Shown: positions 45,786-54,587 of the stretch, in pieces
Numbering within the stretch: position 1 is the stretch's first letter
How the letters are laid out: every line of letters starts with the position of its first letter
Source of the DNA: DASXQK01 sp963724385
GTDB taxonomy: Bacteria > Pseudomonadota > Alphaproteobacteria > Dongiales > Dongiaceae
Length of the DNA stretch: 64,000 nucleotides
NCBI GenBank assembly: GCA_963724385.1
Contig: CAVRUJ010000002.1
Span: 806,001-870,000, forward strand
Direction of reading: 5' to 3'
The notes under the pieces: generated by a model
Told to the model about the DNA's origin: nothing
What the model saw: only the letters and a program-made list of their open reading frames with translations
Databases searched by the model: none
Program-made: the position numbers and the translations under genes

Positions 45786-46985
45786 ATGAAAATCTCGAAG
45801 ATCGAGGTGACCATCGTCAATGTTCCCTTCGTCGCGCCGATCCGCTGGTCCGGCGGAGCGAACGAGGACTGGACCAGGCTGGTCGTCCAGATTCACACGG
45901 ACGATGGACTCGTCGGGCTGGGCGAGACGCTGGGGGGCGCGGTCACAAAAGCGCTTATTGAAACCGAGATCGCCGCCATGTTCCTGGGCGAGGATCCCTT
46001 CGATCTCGAGCGCATCCTCTCCAAGGCGACCTTCGTGCCGCTTTATTACGGCAAATGCGGATACTGCGCGATCGCCGGGCTGGAGGTCGCTTGCTGGGAC
46101 ATCATGGGCAAGGCCGTGGGTCGGCCGGTATGCCAGCTCCTCGGTGGGCGCCTGCGCGAGGAGATCCCATTCGCGGCCTACCTCTATTACCGCAACCCCA
46201 ACCGCGCCGGCGATCTCGGCATCGACACGGTGGACGAGGTCGTGGCTCATGCCCGCGCACTTGTCGGCCGGCACGGCTTCGCCACCATCAAGTACAAGGG
46301 CGGCGTGAAGACGCCGGAGGAAGAGATAGCCACGCTCCGCGCGCTTCGCGAGGCCTTTCCGGCGATCAAGCTCCGCTACGACCCGCAGGCAATTCATTCG
46401 CCCGCCACCGCGATCCGAATCGGCAAGAGCATCGAGCCGCTGGATCTCGAATATTACGAGGATCCTTGCTGGGGCAACGATGGCATGGCCCGGGTGCGGG
46501 AGCGGATCGGGATTCCGCTCGCCACCAACATGTGTGTGATCGATCTGGACGGTGTGGCCGTGGGCCTACGCATGAAGTCGATCGACGTGGTGCTGGGCGA
46601 CATCTTCGAATGGGGCGGCATCAGCAGGATCAAGAAACTCGAGGGCGCCTGCGACGTCTTCCAGCTCAACCTGAACTTCCACAGCGCCGGTGAGCTCGGA
46701 ATCGGCACCGCAGCCTATCTGCATCTGGCGGCCTCGGTCCCGGCGTTGCCCCACGCGCTCGACACCCACATCCTGGAGCTGGCTGGCGACGTGATAGCCG
46801 AGGGAGCGATCGTCCTCACGGACCACGGCACGATGCGGGTGCCCGAGGGGCCTGGGCTCGGCGTGTCGCTCGATCCCGACAAGTTTGCGGCCGCGGCCGA
46901 GGCTTATGCCCGGCAAGGCGACAGAAGCGTTTACGCCGAGGATACGGGCCGCAAAGGCATGATCCCGGTCAAATCCATGTATTGA
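45786..46985 (+). CDS. enolase-superfamily enzyme 3, glucarate-dehydratase subgroup
   Basis: ATG 45786 (MKISKIEVTIVNVPFVAPIR) is preceded by a G-rich stretch and an alternative GTG three bases earlier. The barrel has FATIKYKGGV (KxK), metal ligands in LRYDPQ, EYYEDP and LATNMCV (Asn, as in glucarate dehydratase), LGDIFEWGG, and the catalytic His in LNFHSAGELGIGTAAYLHLA. These positions match the glucarate dehydratase subgroup rather than the MR subgroup. At 400 aa it would dehydrate a sugar acid to a 2-keto-3-deoxy acid. It lies in the SDR 1-led operon. Confidence 0.85.
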   Translation: MKISKIEVTIVNVPFVAPIRWSGGANEDWTRLVVQIHTDDGLVGLGETLGGAVTKALIETEIAAMFLGEDPFDLERILSKATFVPLYYGKCGYCAIAGLEVACWDIMGKAVGRPVCQLLGGRLREEIPFAAYLYYRNPNRAGDLGIDTVDEVVAHARALVGRHGFATIKYKGGVKTPEEEIATLRALREAFPAIKLRYDPQAIHSPATAIRIGKSIEPLDLEYYEDPCWGNDGMARVRERIGIPLATNMCVIDLDGVAVGLRMKSIDVVLGDIFEWGGISRIKKLEGACDVFQLNLNFHSAGELGIGTAAYLHLAASVPALPHALDTHILELAGDVIAEGAIVLTDHGTMRVPEGPGLGVSLDPDKFAAAAEAYARQGDRSVYAEDTGRKGMIPVKSMY

Positions 46986-46994
46986 GGCAGGGCC

Positions 46995-47822
46995 ATGGGC
47001 GAGCGAGAAATCCAAGACGCAGCAGCGCGATACCGTGCCACCTACGACACTGCTCTTTCGGAGCTGCTGAGCCGGGTCTGGGGTGGGAACCTGCATATGG
47101 GCCTATTCCAAGATCCTCATGAGCCCCTGCTCGACGCGCAGATTCGGGCCAAGCGCCACATGGCGGATGCGGCAGGACTCAGCGCCGGCCGGGAGGTGAT
47201 CGAGGCCGCCTGCGGCGTCGGCGGCACCGCGCGCTTTCTCGCCAAGAACTACGGCGCCAAGGTGCATGCGACCAACATCGCTGAAACCCAACTCGCGGAA
47301 GCGCGGGAGTTGACCGAGAAAGCGGGACTGTCGCATCTGGTGGACTTCCGCTACGCCGACTACCACAAGCTGCCTTTCGACGCGGCGAGTTGCGACGTCT
47401 GGTGGTGCCAGGAGGCACTGCTCTATTCCATCGACAAGCGTCGCGTCCTGGAGGAGGCAATCCGGGTTGTGCGGGCCGGCGGGCGTCTCATCATGTCCGA
47501 TCTGCTTCTGGCCGAGAGTGTCGCCGGCGCCGAACGGGAGCGATTCACGACCACGATGAAGGCACCGAACATGTGGTCTATCGAGCGCTGGGACGCGCTG
47601 ATTGCGCAACTGCCGCTCAAGATCATCGAGCGCCGGGACTGGGCGCCGCAAACGATATTGACGTTCCAGAACGTGCTGGCGAACCTGAACCGTGTCGCCG
47701 AGGAGTTCATCAGGCGCGTCGGGCCAGAGATCGTCGAGGGCACCTTCGAGCGGGTCACCATCCAACACGAAGCGGCCAAGGCGGGAAAGCTCGGCTGGTG
47801 TTTCTACGCGCTGCAGCGCTGA
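46995..47822 (+). CDS. SAM-dependent methyltransferase (sarcosine/dimethylglycine N-methyltransferase-like)
   Basis: The 275-aa protein has VIEAACGVGGTARFLAKNYG (SAM motif I), HATNIAETQLAEARELTEKA, FRYADYHKLPFDAASCDVWW and LEEAIRVVRAGGRLIMSDLL. The opening SRVWGGNLHMGLF is characteristic of GSMT/SDMT-type glycine-sarcosine methyltransferases and related natural-product enzymes. It reads 9 bp after the dehydratase. A methylating step in a degradative operon is unusual: it may form betaines or methylate a pathway intermediate. Specificity is not predictable. Confidence 0.75.
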   Translation: MGEREIQDAAARYRATYDTALSELLSRVWGGNLHMGLFQDPHEPLLDAQIRAKRHMADAAGLSAGREVIEAACGVGGTARFLAKNYGAKVHATNIAETQLAEARELTEKAGLSHLVDFRYADYHKLPFDAASCDVWWCQEALLYSIDKRRVLEEAIRVVRAGGRLIMSDLLLAESVAGAERERFTTTMKAPNMWSIERWDALIAQLPLKIIERRDWAPQTILTFQNVLANLNRVAEEFIRRVGPEIVEGTFERVTIQHEAAKAGKLGWCFYALQR

Positions 47823-47868
47823 AGCCTGGGGCGTGAGCGGTTGAATTGATCCTGCATGTGGGAACGGG

Positions 47869-48915
47869 ATGGCTGAGGACGCGCTCCCGATTGCAGCCTA
47901 CGTCTCGAGCGCGGGAACGAAGGAGGTCATCCATTTCGCCTTCGATCCCGTGACAGGTGCTCTCAGCCGGATCGGCGCCACGCCCGTGCCGGGACCCGAC
48001 GGGCCCTCGCCCACCAGCATGCCCATGGCGCTCAGTCCCGATCAGAAGCGGCTATACGTCGCGGTCAGGAGCGCGCCATTTACTGTGACGAGCTTCGCTA
48101 TCGATGGGGCGTCAGGGTCGCTGACAGCGCTGGCCACCGCCGAACTTCCCGACGCGATGGCTTATCTTTCGACGGATCGTTCAGGACGATACCTGTTTGG
48201 CGCCTCTTACGTCGGCGCCAAGCTTTCAGTAAGCCTGATCGACGGCGAGGGCAAGGTCGTCGGCCCCGCCACCCAGGTGATCGAGACGCCGCCCAAGGCC
48301 CATTGCATCCTTGCCGACCCCACGAACCTTTGGGTGTTCGCGACTAGCCTGGGCGGCGACGTCATCTTGCAGATGCGGTTCGACGCGGTGAACGGTGAGC
48401 TTTCGCCCAATACGCCGCCTGCGCTGCCGGCGAGGCGCGGTTGCGGACCGCGGCACATCGCCATGCATCCTGCGGGCGATTATCTCTACGTGGTGAACGA
48501 GCTGGATGCCTCGATCACCGGCTATGCCATCGATCTCGATCGTGGAACGCTTGAAGAGCGGCAGCTCGTCGCGATGCTGGACTCCGATGCGACGTCTCAG
48601 CCCTCCGCGGCCGACATCCACCTGACGCCGGATGGACGGTTTCTCTATGCCAGCGAACGGGCCACCCATCGGCTGGTCGCGTTCGAGGTCAATCCGCAAT
48701 CGGGAAGGCTGACGCGTCTCGGCGCCTATCAGACCGAGCCGTTGCCGCGCGGCTTCGCCATATCCCCATGCGGGCGCTTCCTGCTGGCGGCCGGCCAGAT
48801 GAGCAATTACGTCGCCGTCCATGCCCTCGATCCTCGCGATGGCCGGCTGACCGTGATCGGGCGCCACGTCGCCGGTTCGAATCCAAACTGGCTCGAGTTC
48901 GTCGCTTTCACGTAG
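47869..48915 (+). CDS. lactonase of the 7-bladed beta-propeller family
   Basis: A 348-aa protein of the YbhE/lactonase type. Repeated blade units include AYVSSAGTKEVIHFAFDPVT, SLSPDQ-like LSPDQKRLYVAVRSAP, GCGPRHIAMHPAGDYLYVVN, LTPDGRFLYASERATHRLVA and ISPCGRFLLAAGQMSNYVAV. These enzymes hydrolyse 6-phosphogluconolactone or other sugar lactones. No signal peptide is seen. It fits lactone opening after SDR or GMC oxidation of a cyclic substrate. Its ATG 47869 lies 47 bp after the methyltransferase stop. Confidence 0.85.
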   Translation: MAEDALPIAAYVSSAGTKEVIHFAFDPVTGALSRIGATPVPGPDGPSPTSMPMALSPDQKRLYVAVRSAPFTVTSFAIDGASGSLTALATAELPDAMAYLSTDRSGRYLFGASYVGAKLSVSLIDGEGKVVGPATQVIETPPKAHCILADPTNLWVFATSLGGDVILQMRFDAVNGELSPNTPPALPARRGCGPRHIAMHPAGDYLYVVNELDASITGYAIDLDRGTLEERQLVAMLDSDATSQPSAADIHLTPDGRFLYASERATHRLVAFEVNPQSGRLTRLGAYQTEPLPRGFAISPCGRFLLAAGQMSNYVAVHALDPRDGRLTVIGRHVAGSNPNWLEFVAFT

Positions 48916-48935
48916 TCGAAGGATAGACTGGGTAG

Positions 48936-49967
48936 ATGCCGACCTTATTCGCCGAGCCACTCACCAATCTCGCGAGATCGATTCTGGTTGCGGCGGGAAC
49001 CGCAGACGACATTGCCGAACGCGTTGCCCGATCTCTGGTAGCGAGTAACCTCAAGGGTGTCGATTCGCACGGCGTCATGCGGCTGGAGTGGTATCTGGAG
49101 CAGATCCGCGAAGGCGTCATCCTTCCCGCGGCTAGGCCATCCGTCGAGATGGAGATGCCGGGCGCCGTCATTCTTCGCGGCAACGGCGCCTTTGGAATCT
49201 ACGGCATGGAACTCGCTGCCGATCTCGCGATCCGTAAGGCCGGCCAGCGGCAGATCGCCGCAGTGGCGTTGATCGACGTAGGGCATACCGGGAGGGTCGG
49301 GCAATTCGTCGAGCAGATCGCAGGTGCCGGCATGTTCGGCCTTGTGCTTGGCGGGGGAAACCATGAGCGCTGGGGCTGCGTAGCACCCTATGGCGGGGCC
49401 AAGCCGATGCTGCCCACGAACCCCTATGCGCTCGGATTGCCCGGGGGCCGCCATGGTGCCGTCGTCGCGGATTTCGCCACCAGCGCGGTCGCGACCGGCA
49501 AGCTCCGTCTCTACCGGGCGAGCGGCAAGCCGCTGCCCGAAGGCTGGATCCTGGATCGAGACGGGCGGCCTAGCACTGTGGCCGAGGACTTCTTCCAAGG
49601 GGGCATGCAGCTCCCGGCCGCGGGACCCAAAGGCTACGGTCTCTCGGTTCTGGCGGAGCTCATCGGCGAGGCGCTGCTGGGGCCGCCCCGAGAGTTCAAC
49701 TGGCTCGTCATCGCTCTCGACATCGGCGTGTTCCGCGCCAAACAGGACTATGCGCGAGCGAGCGAGGCGTTTCTGGATGAACTCAAAACCGTTCCTCCGG
49801 CGCCCGGCTTCGAGGAGGTCATGATCCCCGGCGAGCCAGAAACGCGAAGCGAGCGGGAAAGAAGCGCGAGCGGAATCCCCATCGCCGACGAAATCTGGCG
49901 CAGCATTGAAGCCGCGGCGAGGTTGGTCTCGGTCGACGTCGGTGCGGTCTTGGCCCAAGGCGCCTAG
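48936..49967 (+). CDS. Ldh2-type (malate/L-lactate/sulfolactate) NAD(P)-dependent dehydrogenase 1
   Basis: The 343-aa protein shows the Ldh_2 fold: LKGVDSHGVMRLEWYLEQIR, ALIDVGHTGRVGQFVEQIAG, GGAKPMLPTNPYALGLPGG and VVADFATSAVATGKLRL. The DSHG motif carries the catalytic His. Relatives reduce or oxidise 2-hydroxy/2-oxo acids (malate, ureidoglycolate, sulfolactate, delta-1-piperideine). It is the last gene of the plus-strand operon; the next gene (SDR 3) is convergent, 8 bp away. Confidence 0.85.
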   Translation: MPTLFAEPLTNLARSILVAAGTADDIAERVARSLVASNLKGVDSHGVMRLEWYLEQIREGVILPAARPSVEMEMPGAVILRGNGAFGIYGMELAADLAIRKAGQRQIAAVALIDVGHTGRVGQFVEQIAGAGMFGLVLGGGNHERWGCVAPYGGAKPMLPTNPYALGLPGGRHGAVVADFATSAVATGKLRLYRASGKPLPEGWILDRDGRPSTVAEDFFQGGMQLPAAGPKGYGLSVLAELIGEALLGPPREFNWLVIALDIGVFRAKQDYARASEAFLDELKTVPPAPGFEEVMIPGEPETRSERERSASGIPIADEIWRSIEAAARLVSVDVGAVLAQGA

Positions 49968-49974
49968 CGTGAGG

Positions 49975-50814
49975 CTACCAGTTGGAGCCGCCGGCCACCG
50001 TCAAGTCTTGCCCGGTGATGCCGAAGGCCTCTTCGCTGCACAGAAAGGCCGCAAGCGCCCCGATTTCCGAGGTTTCAATCCAACGCTTCTGAGGAATCGT
50101 CTCGGCGATCTTCTTGCGGTAATCCTCCAGGCTCATCTCGATGCCGTCGATGCGCATCTGCTGGCGCATGCCGATGCTATTCTGCTGCGTCGGCACGTAG
50201 CCGGGGTTGATCGCATTGCAGGAGACGCCGTGGGCGGCGCCTTCCAGCGCGACGCAGCGCGTGAGCCCGAGCAGGCCCGTCTTCGCCGCGCAGTAGGCGC
50301 TATGAGCAATCGCCCCCACCCGCGCCGCCGTCGAGGCGATGTTGACAATGCGGCCCCAGCCGCGCTCCACCATGCTGGGGAAGCAGAGCTTAGTGGTCCG
50401 ATAGGCGCCCGTCAGGTCGACATTGATGATCCGCTCCCACAGCTCGTCCGGATGGTCGATCATCTCGTGCCGCGCCGTAGCGCCCGCGGCGTTGACGAGG
50501 ATGTCGAGCTTGCCGAAGGCCTCAATGGCGCGTCCGTGGAACTGTCGAACCGAGGCCGTCGCGCCCACGTCCAGGGGCAAGGCGATGGCACGAACGCCGT
50601 GGGCTTCGATCTCCCGGCGCGCAGCCTCCATTTCCTCAAGCGAGAGCAGATAGACGGATTCGTCCCGCGCTACGGAGGCTCTTTCGCTTTCCATCAGAGA
50701 GCCAATGGCAACGTCGGCGCCGCGCTCGGCCAAAGCCAGTCCGATTGCCTTGCCCATGCCCGTCGCGCCGCCAGTGACCCAGGCCGCTCTGCCTTTCAAG
50801 TCCCCCTCACCCAT
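49975..50814 (-). CDS. SDR-family oxidoreductase 3 (C-terminal Trp subgroup)
   Basis: ATG 50814 (MGEGDLKGRAAWVTGGATGM). VAIGSLMESERASVARDESV carries the subgroup insertion. DELWERIINVDLTGAYRTTK and ASTARVG-type SAYCAAKTG hold the triad, and the end is GQDLTVAGGSNW. It is closer to SDR 1 than to SDR 2 (compare FMVDHPDELWARMLNVNLTG with EMIDHPDELWERIINVDLTG). At 279 aa it is intact. It lies between the Ldh2 gene and the ABC transporter on the opposite strand, so it has its own promoter or is a relocated copy. Confidence 0.83.
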   Translation of the reverse strand: MGEGDLKGRAAWVTGGATGMGKAIGLALAERGADVAIGSLMESERASVARDESVYLLSLEEMEAARREIEAHGVRAIALPLDVGATASVRQFHGRAIEAFGKLDILVNAAGATARHEMIDHPDELWERIINVDLTGAYRTTKLCFPSMVERGWGRIVNIASTAARVGAIAHSAYCAAKTGLLGLTRCVALEGAAHGVSCNAINPGYVPTQQNSIGMRQQMRIDGIEMSLEDYRKKIAETIPQKRWIETSEIGALAAFLCSEEAFGITGQDLTVAGGSNW

Positions 50815-51042
50815 GCTCCGCTCCGTTTCTTCCAATTGCCATCGCACGTTCTATCGATTGTACGCCTGTCCAAAGCGCAATGTGCAATGCGCCGCGCCGC
50901 GGCCGTGAATGGTATTGAGCAGTGGCGCGCACCAAGCGAGAATGAACTTGAGCTGGGAACGGGTGGTCCGGCAGCAAAAAAGCGAGGCCATGTGGGCGGC
51001 GCTGAGATCGACCCAGTCGCATCGGCGGGGATGCAATAGGAC
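50815..51042. other. divergent promoter region, SDR 3 / ABC transporter
   Basis: A 228-bp gap. No clear operator. The permease GTG at 51043 has only AGGAC as ribosome site. Confidence 0.3.
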
Positions 51043-51990
51043 GTGGCGAAGCTGATCCTCCAACGTCTGGCACTGGGAGTCCTGACTCTCTGGGTCGTCT
51101 CCATCCTGATCTTCGCCGGCACGGAGATTCTGCCGGGCGACGTCGCGACGGCCATCCTTGGGCAGTCGCGCACTCCGGAAGCCGTGGCAGCGATCCGCGC
51201 CTCGCTCGGCCTAAACCGCCCTGCCTATATCCGTTACGCGAGCTGGCTCGGCCAATTCGTCGAGGGCGACATCGGCAAGTCGCTCGCCAACGACCGCGAT
51301 ATCGCCCCCGAGATCCGCGAACGACTGGGCAATACGCTGTTCCTGGCCGGTGTGGCGGCCGCGGTGGCGGTTCCGCTCTCGATCTTCCTCGGTCTAGTAG
51401 CGGCGATTCGCCCCAACAGCATCTTCGATCGCCTCATCAACGCGCTCACGCTCACCACGATCTCGGTCCCGGAATTCTTCATCGGATATGTCCTCATCAT
51501 CGTTTTCGCCGTCAAACTCGACTGGTTTCCGAGCCTCGCCATGATCAGCGCGGACATGAGTTTCTGGGAGCGGCTGAATGCCGTGGTCCTGCCGGCCCTG
51601 ACCTTGGTCCTGGTCGTCCTCGCCCACATGATGCGCCAGACGCGCGCGGCGGTTTTGAGTGTGCTGTCCAGCCCCTTCATCGAGATGGCGTTCCTGAAGG
51701 GCATCCCGAAATGGCGCATCGTCCTGCAGCACGCGGTGCCTAACGCGCTCGCGCCGATCATCAACGTCGTCGCCATCAACCTCGCCTATCTCATCGTCGG
51801 CGTAGTCGTCGTCGAGGTCGTGTTCGTGTATCCGGGCATGGGGCAGCTCATGGTTGATTCCGTGTCGAAGCGCGATGTGCCTGTGGTGCAGACCTGCGGC
51901 CTCGTCTTCGCGCTCGCCTATGTTGGGCTCAACATGATCGCGGACCTGCTGGGCATTCTCTCGAACCCCCGCCTTAAGCATCCGCGGTGA
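51043..51990 (+). CDS. ABC transporter permease, DppB-type
   Basis: A 315-aa inner-membrane protein: RLALGVLTLWVVSILIFAGT (first helix), then the BPD_transp_1 domain with RERLGNTLFLAGVAAAVAVP, FLKGIPKWRIVLQHAVPNAL (EAA loop) and LIVGVVVVEVVFVYPGMGQL. Together with the next two genes it forms a peptide/oligo-sugar-type importer. The start is GTG 51043. The cognate binding protein is probably at 36184-37788. Confidence 0.88.
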   Translation: MAKLILQRLALGVLTLWVVSILIFAGTEILPGDVATAILGQSRTPEAVAAIRASLGLNRPAYIRYASWLGQFVEGDIGKSLANDRDIAPEIRERLGNTLFLAGVAAAVAVPLSIFLGLVAAIRPNSIFDRLINALTLTTISVPEFFIGYVLIIVFAVKLDWFPSLAMISADMSFWERLNAVVLPALTLVLVVLAHMMRQTRAAVLSVLSSPFIEMAFLKGIPKWRIVLQHAVPNALAPIINVVAINLAYLIVGVVVVEVVFVYPGMGQLMVDSVSKRDVPVVQTCGLVFALAYVGLNMIADLLGILSNPRLKHPR

Positions 51991-52000
51991 GCGGGCGGTA

Positions 52001-52828
52001 ATGCGCATCTTCGGCTATCGCATTTCGGTGGGCGCGCTTGCCGGCTTCGCGATCGTGTTCGCCAATCTATTCGCGGCCATTTTCGCCCCAGTCATCGCGC
52101 CCTATGGCCAAGCGGATCTGGTGGGCGACGTCTGGGCTGCACCCAGCGCTCAGCACTGGCTCGGGCTCGACAGCCTTGGACGGGACATGCTCTCCCGCCT
52201 CTTGTTCGGCGCCCGCACAACGATCAGCATCGCGCTCCTGATCACCATTTGCTCGTTCGTCATTGGTATCGTCACGGGCTTCGCTGCAGCTATCGTCGGT
52301 AGCTGGATTGACATGGTTCTTAGCCGTTTCGTCGACGCTCTCATGGCTATTCCAACCCTGATCTCCGCTCTCGTGATTCTATCGGTAATGGGCACTTCGG
52401 TGCCGGTATTGATCTGCACCATCGCGGCCCTGGATTCGACCCGCGTTTTTCGATTATGTCGGGCTGTCGGTCTAAATATTGCCGTTATGGACTATGTTGA
52501 GGTGGCGCGGCTGCGAGGTGAGACGCTGTGGTGGATCATGCGGCGTGAGGTGCTGCCCAACGCCCTGCCGCCGCTCATCACCGAGTTCGGTCTGCGCTTC
52601 TGCTTCGCTTTCTTATTCATCGCGTCCTTAAGCTTTCTCGGCCTCGGCATCCAACCACCTCTCGCCGACTGGGGCGGGATGGTTCGCGACAATGCGCAAG
52701 CGATCAACTTCGGCGGGATGGCGCCCCTGATCCCGGCCGCCGCAATCGCGCAGCTCACCATCGGCGTCAACCTGGTAGTCGACTGGTTCCTGTCGATCCA
52801 CAGCCGCACCCACGGCGAGGGCGCATGA
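52001..52828 (+). CDS. ABC transporter permease, DppC-type
   Basis: A 275-aa permease beginning RISVGALAGFAIVFANLFAA, with the typical HWLGLDSLGRDMLSRLLFGA segment of the DppC/OppC group and an EAA-like loop VEVARLRGETLWWIMRREVL, ending SIHSRTHGEGA. It begins 10 bp after the first permease and overlaps the ATPase start by four bases (ATGA). Confidence 0.88.
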   Translation: MRIFGYRISVGALAGFAIVFANLFAAIFAPVIAPYGQADLVGDVWAAPSAQHWLGLDSLGRDMLSRLLFGARTTISIALLITICSFVIGIVTGFAAAIVGSWIDMVLSRFVDALMAIPTLISALVILSVMGTSVPVLICTIAALDSTRVFRLCRAVGLNIAVMDYVEVARLRGETLWWIMRREVLPNALPPLITEFGLRFCFAFLFIASLSFLGLGIQPPLADWGGMVRDNAQAINFGGMAPLIPAAAIAQLTIGVNLVVDWFLSIHSRTHGEGA

Positions 52829-54474
52829 GCGCCGAGATCCTGCGCATGGAATCCTTGCAGATCACCGCCCAACCGGAACATGGCGGACCGGGCAAGGCGA
52901 TCGTCGAGGACGTTGACCTGGTGCTGCATCCCGGCGAGGTGCTGGGCCTCATCGGCGAGTCGGGTGCCGGGAAGTCAACCATCGGGCTTGCGGCGCTCGG
53001 CTACACACGGCCCGGCTGCCAAATCACCGGCGGCAGGGTGCTGTTCGAAGGTATGAATCTTCGGGACGCCTCCGCAGAAGCGCGCCGGCGCCTGCGCGGG
53101 CGGCACATAGCCTATATCGCTCAGAGCGCCGCCGCCGCCTTCAATCCAGCCAAGACGCTCTATGCCCAGATCTGCGAAGGGCCGATTCGTCATGGGGTGA
53201 TGGCCCGCGAGCAGGCGCGTGCCGAGGCGATCCAACTCTTCCGGGAGCTCGATTTGCCCTCGCCGGAAAGCTTCGGCAACCGCTATCCACATCAAGTCTC
53301 TGGCGGGCAGCTGCAGCGCGCCATGGCGGCGATGGCCATGTCTTGCCATCCAGATATCCTAGTGCTGGACGAGCCGACGACGGCGCTCGACGTGACGACG
53401 CAGATCGAAGTGCTTGCTGCAATCCGCAAACTCATCCGAGAGCATCATACCGCCGGGCTTTACATCACCCATGATCTCGCCGTCGTCGCCCAGGTGGCCA
53501 ACCGGATCATGGTCTTGCGCCATGGCAGGAAGGTGGAGGAGGGCGAGGCGGACCAGATTCTGCTGCGCCCGCAAGAGGACTACACGCGGGCACTGGTCTC
53601 GATCCGCCAGGCCAAGGTCACAAGGCCAGCCGCGAGCGCGGTGGAATCAGTGCCGCTGCTCCAGTTGAAGGCCGTCAAGGCCAGCTACGCGAAGCTTGCC
53701 CACGTTGTCGATGGCATCGACTTGTCCGTGCGCAAGGGAGAAACCGTGGCCGTGGTAGGCGAGTCCGGAAGCGGCAAGAGCTCGCTTGCCCGCGTCATTA
53801 CCGGCCTGCTGCCGCGGGAAAGTGGTGAGATCCTGTTCCACGGCCAATCGCTCGAGCCCGCACTCGCCAGGCGCAGTCGCGATCTCCTGCGCCGTATCCA
53901 AATGATCTATCAGATGCCCGACGTCGCTCTCAATCCGCGGCAGCGGGTGCAGGAGATCATCGGCCGACCGCTCGCCTTTTACCAGGGCATGGATGGGGCG
54001 AAGCGGAAGGACCGAGTAAGGGAGCTGCTGCAGGCGATCGATCTGCCGCCCGAGTTTGCCCAACGGTTTCCTGGCGAACTCAGCGGTGGGCAGAAGCAGA
54101 GGGTCTGCATCGCCCGGGCTCTTGCGGCGGAGCCGGATCTGCTCATCTGTGATGAAGTGACCTCGGCCCTCGATCCGCTGGTTGCGGAGGGAATCCTCGA
54201 ATTGCTGGGCCGCCTGCAGCGCGACCTGGGTTACGCCTATATCTTCATCACTCATGACATCGGCACGGTGAGGCGCATCGCTGACCGGGTGGCAGTTATG
54301 CTAGAGGGCCGGATCGTTGCCGAAGGCTCGTTAGGCAAGGTCTTCGCCCCGCCCTATCACCCCTACACACAGCTTTTGCTTTCGTCGGTGCCCGAGATGC
54401 GCACCGACTGGCTTGATGGCGTGCTTGCGGAGCGCGGGCAGGTCAAGGAACCGGTATCGACTGCGCCGGGATGA
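52825..54474 (+). CDS. dipeptide-type ABC ATPase, fused DppD-DppF
   Basis: A 549-aa fusion of two ATPase domains. Domain 1 has Walker A GESGAGKSTI, signature HQVSGGQLQR and Walker B ILVLDEPTTALD. Domain 2 has GESGSGKSSL, GELSGGQKQRVCIARALAAE and LLICDEVTSALD, then FITHDIGTVRRIADRVAVML. Both domains are complete, so one polypeptide powers the importer. The C-terminal oligopeptide motif YHPYTQLLLSSVPEM is present. Confidence 0.9.
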   Translation: MSAEILRMESLQITAQPEHGGPGKAIVEDVDLVLHPGEVLGLIGESGAGKSTIGLAALGYTRPGCQITGGRVLFEGMNLRDASAEARRRLRGRHIAYIAQSAAAAFNPAKTLYAQICEGPIRHGVMAREQARAEAIQLFRELDLPSPESFGNRYPHQVSGGQLQRAMAAMAMSCHPDILVLDEPTTALDVTTQIEVLAAIRKLIREHHTAGLYITHDLAVVAQVANRIMVLRHGRKVEEGEADQILLRPQEDYTRALVSIRQAKVTRPAASAVESVPLLQLKAVKASYAKLAHVVDGIDLSVRKGETVAVVGESGSGKSSLARVITGLLPRESGEILFHGQSLEPALARRSRDLLRRIQMIYQMPDVALNPRQRVQEIIGRPLAFYQGMDGAKRKDRVRELLQAIDLPPEFAQRFPGELSGGQKQRVCIARALAAEPDLLICDEVTSALDPLVAEGILELLGRLQRDLGYAYIFITHDIGTVRRIADRVAVMLEGRIVAEGSLGKVFAPPYHPYTQLLLSSVPEMRTDWLDGVLAERGQVKEPVSTAPG

Positions 54475-54587
54475 GGCATCCCGTGCAATGGCGCATAAAT
54501 GATCACTTGCGCCACCCCTTTGGCTCTGCCGCGCTGTTGACCATGGGAGCGTCCAGCACCCACCGATGCTCCTTGGGCCCAATAAAT

